A stretch of 64,000 nucleotides of DNA, taken from the NCBI GenBank assembly GCA_964035545.1, contig OZ037772.1:12899818-12963817 (forward strand). The letters are read 5' to 3'. Position numbers and translations under genes: made by a program. The stretch's first letter is position 1. The number at the start of each line of letters is the position of its first letter. Source of the DNA: Bugula neritina. Lineage: Eukaryota > Bryozoa > Gymnolaemata > Cheilostomatida > Bugulidae. Shown here piece by piece: positions 28,201 through 37,025 of the stretch. The notes beneath the pieces are model-generated. The model was not told the origin of the DNA. It made no database searches and was given only the letters and a program-made list of their open reading frames with translations.

Positions 28201-28359
28201 GTACCAAAAGATATACTTAAATTATGCTTGAAGGTAAAGAAATATTCTCACAATTAAGTTTTTAAACTTGTGCATAGGAAGCTTACCTTCAACTTTAGCA
28301 TGGGTTCTACACACTAAGGTTACCGCTATGAGAAGGGTCACAAAACACCCCCAAACCAT
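16244..28359 (-). CDS. Secreted multidomain protein: three SOD-like domains plus FN3 domains
   Basis: Predicted secreted or surface protein of about 1,136 residues. Exons in transcript order: 28287-28359 (signal peptide MVWGCFVTLLIAVTLVC), 26770-26971, 25203-25313, 24788-24950, 24534-24702, 24103-24273, 23616-23762, 23107-23316, 22922-23007, 22524-22668, 22217-22359, 21696-21872, 21221-21373, 20757-20877, 19689-19793, 18909-19271, 18576-18677, 18139-18333, 17811-18035, 17285-17371, 16886-17083, 16572-16604 and a tentative last exon 16244-16275 (stop TAG). All phases join. The N-terminal third has three Cu/Zn-SOD-like domains: signatures GDISGRYSDL, LNLPLYGAHSVYGK, SIIGRSLLV, GVVYDPF. The copper-binding HxH is replaced (WEIRSLP, WEWSVYG, LHIIEGD), so catalysis is unlikely. 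Then come FN3 modules (LKPGVDYYIRV, LRPDTDYEFRV, LSPNTPYYFTV, LPPNTPHYFRV), usually on two exons each, with repetitive GQTSG and SGDVISTGSTG linkers. It resembles the animal Cu-only SOD-repeat proteins. The C-terminus and the 20757 donor are the least certain parts. Confidence 0.85.
17390..17512. repeat. ACTCTATACTCTGT simple tandem repeat
   Basis: Irregular 7-bp repeats of actctat, actctgt and actctaa just inside the intron on the acceptor side of FN3 exon 17285-17371. Confidence 0.75.
17815..18020 (-). repeat. Coding minisatellite, 33-bp unit (11-residue linker repeat)
   Basis: Six copies of a 33-bp unit inside exon 17811-18035 encode SGDVISTGSTG-like repeats between two FN3 domains. The unit is a multiple of three, as expected if copy number varies under a coding constraint. 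Confidence 0.88.
18415..18565. repeat. Intronic repeat, about 36-bp unit
   Basis: Four copies of gcaggtgcttgtagatgaga plus ggtgagggtaggatga between FN3 exons 18576-18677 and 18139-18333. Confidence 0.82.
18950..19145 (-). repeat. Coding minisatellite, 15-bp unit (GQTSG linker)
   Basis: About 13 copies of a 15-bp unit in exon 18909-19271 encode GQTSG repeats with Ala, Ser and Trp variants. The result is a flexible, hydrophilic, potentially O-glycosylated linker. Confidence 0.88.
19310..19685. repeat. TATACTA-rich tandem repeat
   Basis: About 370 bp of tactatatactatactac-type repeats lie immediately intronward of the donor of exon 19689-19793. All plus-strand open frames here (YYILYY) are repeat artefacts. 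Confidence 0.9.
19938..20374. mobile_element. Non-autonomous hAT-type DNA transposon (MITE)
   Basis: The 437-bp element starts CAGGGTTGGGGTCAATTAC and ends in the near-inverse GTAATTACCTCAACCCTG type end (terminal caattacctcaaccctg). It is flanked by an exact 8-bp direct repeat, ccatgtag, at 19930-19937 and 20375-20382. The CAGGGTTG terminus and the 8-bp duplication are hallmarks of hAT elements. The interior is AT-rich (aattacaattac runs) with no transposase frame. It sits inside a SOD/FN3 intron. Confidence 0.9.
20530..20782. repeat. Donor-copying minisatellite, 25-bp unit
   Basis: On the minus strand the unit is agacagatagcagggggtg followed by gtgagt, about ten copies. The phase needed to join exon 20757-20877 to 19689-19793 fits the first strong GTGAGT donor, so each unit carries an exon-end-plus-donor copy. 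Confidence 0.82.
20900..21056. repeat. ATTATATTACTATAATATAT repeat
   Basis: Four to five copies of an AT-only unit in a SOD/FN3 intron. Low complexity. Confidence 0.75.
21140..21222. repeat. (ACAG)n microsatellite at a splice donor
   Basis: On the minus strand the donor of exon 21221-21373 reads gtgagtctgtctgtgtgtct and runs straight into (GTCT)n. Confidence 0.85.
22715..22932. repeat. Donor-copying minisatellite, 30-43 bp unit
   Basis: Six occurrences of the minus-strand string ctctcact followed by gtaagttacatag. The copy nearest the exon is the true donor of exon 22922-23007. Units differ by insertion of a short tgtgacta block. Confidence 0.92.
25655..25812. repeat. Intronic tandem repeat, 20-bp unit
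   Basis: Eight nearly exact copies of actgtgtactacatgacaac in the large intron between exons 26770-26971 and 25203-25313. Confidence 0.92.
26727..26790. repeat. Donor-copying repeat, about 27-bp unit
   Basis: Three copies on the minus strand of ccatcttggtagagt followed by gtaagttata. The exon-proximal copy is the true end and donor of SOD exon 26770-26971. Confidence 0.9.
27165..27350. repeat. ATACAGAGTATACA tandem repeat
   Basis: About 11 copies of a 15-bp unit (acagagtatacaata) in the first coding intron of the SOD/FN3 gene. Confidence 0.9.
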
Positions 28360-29602
28360 GACTAACTCTCTCAATAAGAGTTTCAAGCCAACACCTATCA
28401 ATCTTCAATTCATCAATTTTCTACAAAAATAATAAAGAGATTACGAAAACATCTCCACAAATCCACAGACTGATTTTAGATGCAAAATGAACAGCAAAAA
28501 TATATAGTGGAATATAAAAAAAATTAAACATCAAAGATGTTACCAGATAAAATACCAATTACACAGAAAAATATTATAATGCTATAGAATACAACAGATA
28601 AAATGGATTAGCAATATAAAGTTTGTGCTGTACAGAAAATAAAAGTAAATATTATAATTGAAATAATTTAGCAGACATAAAACAGTCAACATTTGAAAAA
28701 CGATATGATGCAACTTACGTCTGCAGAAGGTATGGCAGCAGTGACAGGACTGAACAGGTGTGCCAGCTCTTTGTGAATAACCTGACACACTAACCAGCAC
28801 CTGCAACACTGGGTCATATCTACAGGCCATATCCTACAAGTGACAACCCGTGACAGCTGAAACTAGCTTGTGTGTCAACAATGAATAAAACATACTGTGA
28901 TAATAGACATGAGTGTGAGATGCATCTGTAGACCTAAGGCTATTAGCTAAACAAATCTGCAAATAAGAAAGCTGCTTACATACATCTGCCAATAAGAATT
29001 GAGTTCAACAAAAAGCTGCTTACATAAAGTTACATTGATTAATAAGTCAAGAGTGACAATATTTAATTATAACAATTAGATATAACATCAAAGGAATATT
29101 ACATATATATTTATAGGCTGAGTGAATTTTACCTGCATTGGTCAGGGGAGATGATCCATCGGCTGGTTTTCACACTAATCGGAGGAGATGGGGAAAGCGT
29201 ATCAAAGAGCACAAAATTATACAATTGAAGGCAAATAAAATCCAAGATCGTAATGAGATTTTACATATATTATATTATATTACATATATTATATTATATT
29301 ACGTATATTATATAAGTTTATAAACTCCAAAACTGAAGGTAACATAAATGTAACTAAAAACAATATTTTGTTGACAGAATCTCAACTATTTGGGTATTAA
29401 ATACATAGTATAAGTATTTGTTTTCGATTTAAAAAATATAATTAAAAATAATAAAAATAAAAAACAGCATAATGCATAAAAATGCTTTACAAATATTATC
29501 CTGGGAATTAAAATGAATTGCCTAAATGTAACGCGAGACTTGATTAGACAGTTAGAGATAGCAGAGCCAATCAACTGCTACGAACCACAGAGAAATGGAA
29601 TA
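28360..29602. other. 5' region of the SOD/FN3 gene, with possible non-coding exons
   Basis: On the minus strand a tttttgtag acceptor near 28424 precedes the start codon. A GCAGAC|GTAAGT donor near 28717 and a CAATGCAG|GTAAAA donor near 29133 would fit spliced 5' UTR exons. This is inference from junction strings only. An AT-rich repeat (atattatattatattac) covers 29262-29315. Confidence 0.4.
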
Positions 29603-31248
29603 CTATCTTTTAGAGAACTCTTCTAAAGCTTCCTTGACAACCGCCTTAGTAGTTCCCGTCTCTTCATAGATACGTACAGCCAGTACTCCTGTAACCAGCA
29701 CAATGATGTCATTATTCAACAGAGTGTATGGTCAGACAACTCCGAGATATAACAGTTTTATTGTTAGCACCAAATTGTACAAAAAGTATAAATGATTATA
29801 TTAAAAATTCTTCATACCAAAAACTGTTTTAGAAAGTTGAGTTAACACAAAAATAACATCTTTTTCTAAACATTTCATCAGCACGAAAAATTATGCTAGC
29901 TTCAACTATTGCAAGTCGAAGAAAAAAGCTGGGAGAATGCTTTCCCCTATAGAGGAAAATTTGTGGGTAGTGTGTACAGTCACATGTGAGCTACACATAT
30001 ACACACATGTAAATCTACATAGCACTGCAGTCCTTTGTATATTACACACTAATTCACACACCTAAATGATTCTCTATATATTACACACTAGTTCACACAC
30101 CTAAATGATTCTCTATATATTACACACTAGTTCACACACCCAAATGGCTGATGTCTCGGATATTTCTTGGCTCATCATCAAAGAAAATCATGTCTTTGTA
30201 ATCAATCCCACTGTCCTTCTGTATCCTGTAACGTAACGTCATGAGTGTGACACACAGACAGACACACAGACAGACAGACAGACAGTGTAGGTATATAAAA
30301 CATAAATGTACAGGGAGATAGTAGAGAATTTCTGACGGCTTATATAACATCCATTCGAATACAACAATGTATATCTACAGAAAGTAGTGTATACCTGCAG
30401 AAAATAATGTATATCTACAGACAATAATGAATACCTGCAGACATCTCAAAAGAAATGCGCCAGATAGATTTACATCGTTTTGTATGACAAGATGGTCTGA
30501 GTTTCAATAAGACTATTCAACGCAAAAACTTGGGCTTTGGAACAAACAGATTCTATAATATGAACTGCTTCAATTGTATCTCCATTTGATGTCTTACTGC
30601 ACACTGTGGAAGATTAGTAGATTTGGTGGTGGATACTGCAACATGCCGAGTTCCACACATTTTACTCACCGAGAAAAATGAGTCTTCTTTCCCCCGGGAT
30701 ACATTTCCTTGTAGGAGAAATATTTATTCCAACCAAAGAGATCAAGGAGAGACTGAGCATCTTTAGGAGCACCGGTTCGCGAGGCTATGGCTAGCGTGTA
30801 CCCTTCTTTGTGTAACTGGTGTAGGACCTCAGGCACATCCGGGTAGTGCTCAATCTTTCTGAGATATGAGTCTATGACATCGCCATTTGACCTAAAGATG
30901 AACAATTAGGTAGAGGCAGTAATATTTCATCATTTGATTCATAAAACATAGTATACTGCTACAACTTATTTAAACAGAGTGCGACAGAAAAGATAATATT
31001 CAGCCAGAGGTTATGTTGTTGAATATAGAATCTTACTTTTTCTGAAATGGAGGCTCCACGTGACAGTCAACCCAGAACGGCCATAAAGTGTAATCTACAA
31101 AATTCAACGCAATCAACAGATGTTACATAGAAATAAATAAAATATCCCGCTAAATTGTCACAAAGTGGATATAGATATTGAAGCTAAAACCTTTACCTAG
31201 ATCAAATACTAATAACTTGGGTCTTTTTGTAACTTCTGAGGATGCCAT
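29603..31248 (-). CDS. MDP1: Magnesium-dependent phosphatase 1 (HAD family)
   Basis: HAD-superfamily phosphatase, active on phosphotyrosine and, in the known family, linked to repair of protein fructosamine-6-phosphates. It is cytosolic with no signal peptide. Five exons: 31197-31248, 31037-31094, 30670-30891, 30140-30225, 29603-29688, joined with matching phases to a protein of about 167 residues (human about 176). HAD motif I is FDLDYTLWPFWVD, with the Asp nucleophile and the +2 Asp. Motif II is AIASRTG. Motif III is IFFDDEPRNI. YPGGKKTHF near the end of exon 3 matches the family YPG.K.THF. It is followed on the same strand by the SOD/FN3 gene. The exon 4 donor lies in a donor-copying repeat. 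Confidence 0.96.
30020..30146. repeat. Donor-copying repeat, 39-bp unit, in MDP1
   Basis: On the minus strand catttgg followed by gtgtgtgaactag is the true donor of MDP1 exon 30140-30225. The string catttag followed by gtgtgtgaa(c/t)tag recurs twice downstream in the intron at a 39-bp spacing. Confidence 0.87.
30248..30288. repeat. (ACAG)n microsatellite near an MDP1 acceptor
   Basis: Short run of gacagacacacagacagac about 20 bp upstream (minus strand) of the acceptor of exon 30140-30225. Confidence 0.75.
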
Positions 31249-32803
31249 ATGATTTTTCAATTTCTTGACTTCCTAATTTAAAGATCTAGAAGCAATAAAT
31301 ACATGAGTAGTGACTAGTTTGAGCAGGCACTTTTAACAGTCACTACTACTATCAGTATCAGTGATGCTAGGTTTTAAATAAAAATAATAATATCATAATG
31401 ATTGAATCTTACAAGCACGATATTAATTAAATATGAATTTTATATTATGATGACTAGAAGATTAAGTATAACTATAAGTATAAGTAATGTATAAGTAATA
31501 GTATAGTGATCAGTGATGGCAATACTAACTCTAAGACTAAGAGTAAGAGATTAGAGGGCTAGACTTTTACTATCATGCTCATTACCATGTCAACTAATTG
31601 TTAAACTCAAACTGATGATGATCAAAATTACAATGATACTCATAGTCATACTGGCACTGGTACTGATACTTAGCACTGATAGTCATAGTGATAGTGATAG
31701 TCGTACTGATAGTGATACTCATACTGATACTCAGTCTCATAGTGATAGTCATAGTGTCAACAGATTTAGTAGACTGGCCAAACTAAAGCTATGTATCTTA
31801 ATTACATTGTATCAGCATTTTAAACTAAAATAAACTATACAATTTATAGTATTGTTATATATAACAATTACCTGCTTTAAGCACAAATCAATTGAACCTA
31901 ATGGTAATATCATTAATTAAACTTGAACTTCAAACACTGCTTAGAAACAGGAAATAAAGCAGAACCGTCATTAAGTAAATCGCTACACTTTCATCTGCAA
32001 CTGAAAAGACAACTTTTAATTACACAGAAGATGCACAACTGTTCATGTCTAATAATATTTAACATTTTAATTATTGGCGTGAATCATATTGTTTTTATTG
32101 TTAATGAATGCATGCAGACAAGAATATATTTTATATTACGAGTAGTAGTTCCTACTTCCCATTCTTTTAGCTACTCCGTTATTTATAATGGAATGAAGAT
32201 TTGTATTAGTGACAGCTGCAAATTTGAGCTATTTGAATTATGCAAGGTATATACAATTTTTGAAGCAGTTTGAAAATTATATGCGCGTGTTAGAGATAGT
32301 GACTAATTCTAATGCAAGAGCTCATCTTGGGTGAGAGCTAGATCTCATATTGTGGAGCAATTTTATTACCAAAATTACTGCTTATGCCATTTATTTCTAA
32401 ATATTTTGTATATACTGTAATTTTAAAATGGCATGTTTATCTCAAATACCAGAGAAATTATTATGAATATGTTATCATAATTTAAACTGGATATTAGAAA
32501 GGTGTAGGCCATGAATGTTGGCATGTTAAGTAAGGAGAGCACAATTCCCAGAATAGCTATCCTTACAAATTATGGTTGATTAATCATATATGCTTATGTA
32601 CCGGCAGTAGGTCTCTGCTAAACAATTCACATAGCTGCTTCAAACATTTCCTTTTATGACATATTTATTTAACTTATTATTTACACATTAAAATAATGTT
32701 GTGCACAGAGAGGGATTGACTGAAATATAAAAATAGTTTGTTAGACTGAATAGAATAGTTTAAGAAAGTTCTGTAAATAAGAAATTTATGATTATCAATA
32801 TTA
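31249..32803. other. Intergenic region between MDP1 and PPP1R11
   Basis: Contains the MDP1 promoter side and the 3' flank of PPP1R11. Positions 31610-31760 are a degenerate tactgatagtgatactcat-type repeat. A 116-codon plus-strand frame at 31923-32273 has no recognisable domain, no junction and AT-driven composition, so I do not call it. TTTATT at 32651 and 32665 could be the PPP1R11 poly(A) signal. Confidence 0.55.
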
Positions 32804-33466
32804 TTAGGTTGTCTTTTCATTGACTCCCCCAGAATGTTGATAACATTTCCCTTTGTGGCCTTTACAGTGATCTGTTTCATCACCCGACGAATCAGATTCC
32901 TCGGAAGAACTTTCTCCAAACATTCTGGGCTTATTGTATATACAGCAACCTGCAGACAGATGTCAACATGGGATATCACACAAGTTATGACATACAGTAA
33001 CCTGCAGACACCTGTCAACACACAAGTCATGACATACAGCAACCTGCTGACACCTGTCAACATGGGATATCACGCAAGTCATGGCATATGGCAACCTGCA
33101 GAAACCTGTCAACACACAAGTCATGACATACAGTAACTTGCAGGCACCTGTCAACACACAAGTCATGACATACAGCAACCTGCTGACACCTGTCAACATA
33201 GAATATCACACAAGTCATGACATTCAACAACCTGCAGACAGATGTCAACTGCAAGTAGTGAAGAACTCATTACTGCAAACATGCCAGTATATAAAGTAAG
33301 TAGGGATTAAAGGTAGACACCAGGACTAACATTTTGACTTTTTCTTTCCCATGTGCTCATTGTCTACAGTTTCCTCTGTCCATTGGATTTTCTTCTTCTG
33401 TTTGGGTTTCCTCAAGACAAGAGTGACTGGTTGCTGCCCGGCAGCTTTTTCCTGCTTCATATAAAA

Positions 33467-33533
<67 letters not shown>

Positions 33534-34015
33534 CATGACAGCATAATATATAATACATGACAGCATAATATATAATATATGACAACAAAATATATATTAT
33601 ATATAACAATATAATATAAAAGTTCCCTGTAAGGACTTGGGAATCTATTAGAGTACTATTTCAATGAGAGTTGCTTCCTTTTAAACTTCCAATATACAAA
33701 AGACGAAATGAAAACTTGCAGCAAAACACAAAAAGCTAATTCTATCAGTAAAAAGTTTTAAAGACAAGAGACTCAGGCTATACATAGGTTAAGTAGAATG
33801 GAGAGAAGACAAGGGACTCAGGCTATACATAGGTTAAGTAGAATGGAGAGAAGACAAGAGACTCAGGCTATACATAGGTTAAGTAGAATGGAGAGAAGAC
33901 AAGGGACTCAGGCTATACATAGGTTAAGTAGAATGGAGAGGGTGGGTACCTGTTGCTGCTCTGTTACAGTCACCACCTCAGTTCTTGTCTCACAGTGCTC
34001 ATTCACAGCTGCCAT
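32804..34015 (-). CDS. PPP1R11: Protein phosphatase 1 regulatory inhibitor subunit 11 (inhibitor-3)
   Basis: Small PP1 inhibitor; the family also has ubiquitin-ligase activity reported in mammals. Three exons: 33950-34015 (MAAVNEHCETRTEVVTVTE...), 33331-33451, 32804-32949, joined in phases 0 and 1 to 110 residues (human 126). The PP1-docking RVxF-type motif is KKIQW. The family core TEETVDNEHMGKKKSKCCC spans the exon 2/3 junction, then IYNKPRMFGESSSEESDSS. The C-terminal CKGHKGKCYQHSGG supplies the Cys/His residues of the family tail. The correct reading of exon 3 differs from the longer open frame at the same place, which runs through the repeats. The exon 3 acceptor sits at the edge of an acceptor-copying array. 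Confidence 0.96.
32940..33246. repeat. Acceptor-copying minisatellite in PPP1R11 intron 2
   Basis: On the minus strand the true acceptor and exon start are tctgcag followed by gttgctgtat. About seven further copies of tg(t/c)(c/t)(t/a)gcag plus gttgctgtatgtcatgac precede it at 29-45 bp spacing (plus strand: catgacatacagcaacctg). Confidence 0.92.
33472..33532. repeat. (TA)n microsatellite
   Basis: About 30 TA dinucleotides just upstream (minus strand) of the PPP1R11 exon 2 acceptor. Confidence 0.95.
33760..33945. repeat. Intronic minisatellite, 45-bp unit
   Basis: Four near-identical copies (aggctatacataggttaagt plus agaatggagagaagacaag) start next to the exon 1 donor of PPP1R11 without copying it. 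Confidence 0.9.
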
Positions 34016-37000
34016 CAGAGCTAAACACATATTACAGAGAAGTCTTTATGAATTCAGACAAATTCAATTTTAATTTACTTTCAAACCTTTTGCTTTCTGC
34101 ATATTTCAACTTGTTTACTGAATTAAATCAATGAAGTGTTTGGTGTACTGGTATACTGTAAATAGCGTAATGAAGGAACACAGAAATGTCTGTATAACCT
34201 TCGAAAGTTGAAATTTATTCTGGAACGATTGGGCAGTGTTACAGAGAGAATATATTGAATTATAGTGTAACATAAAGCAAGAGCTACACATGCTGAAGTT
34301 CTCAAAAATGATGAGTTATGTTTTTATAGTGTTAGGATTAGAAGTGGTTATGATGCAGTATGTTTTCAATTATCTGAAATTGTATAGGCCCATATACAGT
34401 GAAATACAAATCTAGTATTGAAGATATTTTTTGGAATCTTTAGTATTTGAATAGTATGTGTCCTATTGCTGTCATTTCTAATCACTACGTGTTATGACCA
34501 CGGCTTAAGTCTAACTACTACCATCTATTCATACAGTATTGAGGGTAAAATGGATCTCTTTGTAATATACTTATAATAGCTCAACTTCAACTTGCATTAA
34601 TATCAATTTCAATTTAAGTTACCCTAAGTATTGGTATTGGTAATATATACAAGCTGGGTACTACACTCACATAAAAATCCTAATAGTTAAGGTAATTGTG
34701 ATGATCAGAATGAATTCTATTCACTCACAATGATTGTAATTGCAGAGCATAACTAGTAATAACTGTTTGTAACTTGTGTAATCACAATGTTCATGCTGAA
34801 CTATATTAAAATTAGTTTTAATAGAATTATTCATAAAAATATGAGATAAAAATCCTTTAAAGTTTAAATAATTAATTGTGACTGTCACTGTAGTACCAGT
34901 TCAAGACATATTTATTCACTTACTAACATAATGACAATGATAATAAGACTATAATTATCAAGTTTAACAATAATTTAAATAACATTAAAAATAAATGTAA
35001 AAAGTTCAATACTAGAAATAACATTAGTATTACTATTAGTATGAATAAGTTTAATAGTAATACTAATAAGTAATACTATTATTATAATAGATAAAAACAA
35101 AATTTTTACTATCACTAATAGTATTAGTAATATTTTACTGTTACTTAGTTACTATGAGTATAACTAATAAGTATTAGTATTATCTAATTTTATACTCAAG
35201 TTATATCATTATCATTATGAGTATAATTATTAATATTTCACACTAATGTAAGACTAAGACTAAGTCGTCTAAGAGTAACACTAGGTCTAACTCTAACAGT
35301 AACTGTAAGCCTAAAACCCAAAAATAGAAAAAGCAAAATCAGAATAAAAATTAAATAATTATATTATAATACATAATGATAATTATTTACAATAGCTATA
35401 AGCAATAATATTTATATTGAAGTTGATAATAAAAATTATTAATTATAATATTAATACTATAACTTTCTATAAGTATAAGTATAACTATAAGTATTAGTAT
35501 AACACTAACAGTTAATGTTATAGTATAACTATAACTATAACTATAAGTATAAGTATAATAATTAATTATAAACAATAAAAAACAAATTAAATAGAAAATC
35601 TAGTTATTTATTAAAGCAAATATGAGTCTAAAGTGCTTACAGAAAATTGTTTGAATGATACTATTCAGATCACTATGAGTGCTTAGAGTTAATTGTTATA
35701 TTTATAACAATAAAACGTTATCACTTTTGGCTCTCCCAATTTCAGGGAGTCTACTTAATTATTTTTATTGCAATTATAGCCAAAACCTTAATCTGCAATT
35801 ACTACTTGAAAAGCGAGACAATTATAAACCACTCGATTATACCGTTGCGATAATAAGTAATAGAAAGCTAATATATCTAGCAAACCAAGTATTTTTCAAT
35901 TTCAGTTGTACTTCCGTGGGAGCAGCGCAGAGTGCAAAAGCCAGATTCTACTTCCACTTTCACTTTGCTTGCATCAAGTATGTAATTTCTTAATACTTGT
36001 AATGATAACCATTATTGCTTGATCATAACCTCACCGCGGCTATTAGTGTTACTCAATGAAAATAGTTAGCTTAAAAAATAATTTTACTAATTATTGTAAT
36101 GATTGTTAATTTTTTTACTGTTCAAATCAGTTTCAGCAGCTGCGCTTGCAGACGGCGACGCACTCGCAGTGTGAGTGCGAGTGTCAATGTGACTGTGAGT
36201 GCCAAGTCTCACTGTCAGTATGAACAGTAACTTAAACTGTAACTGCAGCAGTAAGACCGATTAATAAATGTAGTTGCACACTGTACAGTGGAAAATAAAA
36301 TCTATCCCTGCTCTGACATTAAGTTGATAATGATTATCATTATGACTTTAAGTTTATTTTCCTTATCAATTTATCATTATTATTAAGTGATTAAGATGAT
36401 GATAATAACAATTGATTATGATAATCATAATTATTATCAGATAATCATAATGTAGTGTTCTCTCATTTCTTCGAAAATATTTGTTAAATTTAAACATGAA
36501 TAATGAAAATTTATTGAATATTTATAATAATATGAATACTTTCAGTAAAACTGTTTTAGTAAACAATTTTATTTACTTTATTGAATTGCCAAAAGAGAAA
36601 AGACCTAAACTTAGGCTTATGTCTATGGTTATGGCAGTACTGGTACTAGTAGTAGTGGACATTTGATATGAATAAATACATTTACTTGTCCATCTAACTC
36701 ACTCTAAATCAAAGTGCAGATCTTATACTAGTAGGCTACAGCAAAAAAGGTTTATAGTTATACTTTATAATAGTAGTGTTTCTAGTAGTAATAATAATAA
36801 TGACACCTGTAATGCGTGAAAATTAGAACATTTAATGCTTAAAAAGATTTTTTATGTTTTCAGATAGGCAACTTTCTGTTAACCATTGGTAGCGCCTGCT
36901 GTTAAATAATATTCATTCATGATAGGGCCAACTATGTGTATTACTCTGTGTATTTAAATTTTTAATTGGCTTTTAAAAAATGACACATGGAATTTGTTAT

Positions 37001-37025
37001 TGAATTTATTAGTAAATTTACTGAG
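34016..37025. other. Divergent intergenic region, PPP1R11 / UOX
   Basis: A 3-kb AT-rich region between divergent genes must hold both promoters. Positions 34960-35580 are degenerate TAAGTATAA/TAGTATTAG simple sequence. Around 35930-36250 is a GC-richer island with gtgagtgcgagtgtc. Frames at 35679-35993 and 36481-36666 match nothing and are AT-driven. Confidence 0.55.

Noticed and set aside
31923-32273. 116-codon plus-strand frame
   Set aside because: AT-rich, no recognisable domain or signal, and no flanking junctions; compatible with chance.
32677-33254. Long minus-strand frames through PPP1R11 exon 3 (VYTISPECLEKVL)
   Set aside because: Wrong frame; the correct phase gives IYNKPRMFGESSSEESD, which matches the family.
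35679-36666. Frames of 104 and 61 codons between PPP1R11 and UOX
   Set aside because: Low-complexity AT-rich sequence without protein-family features.
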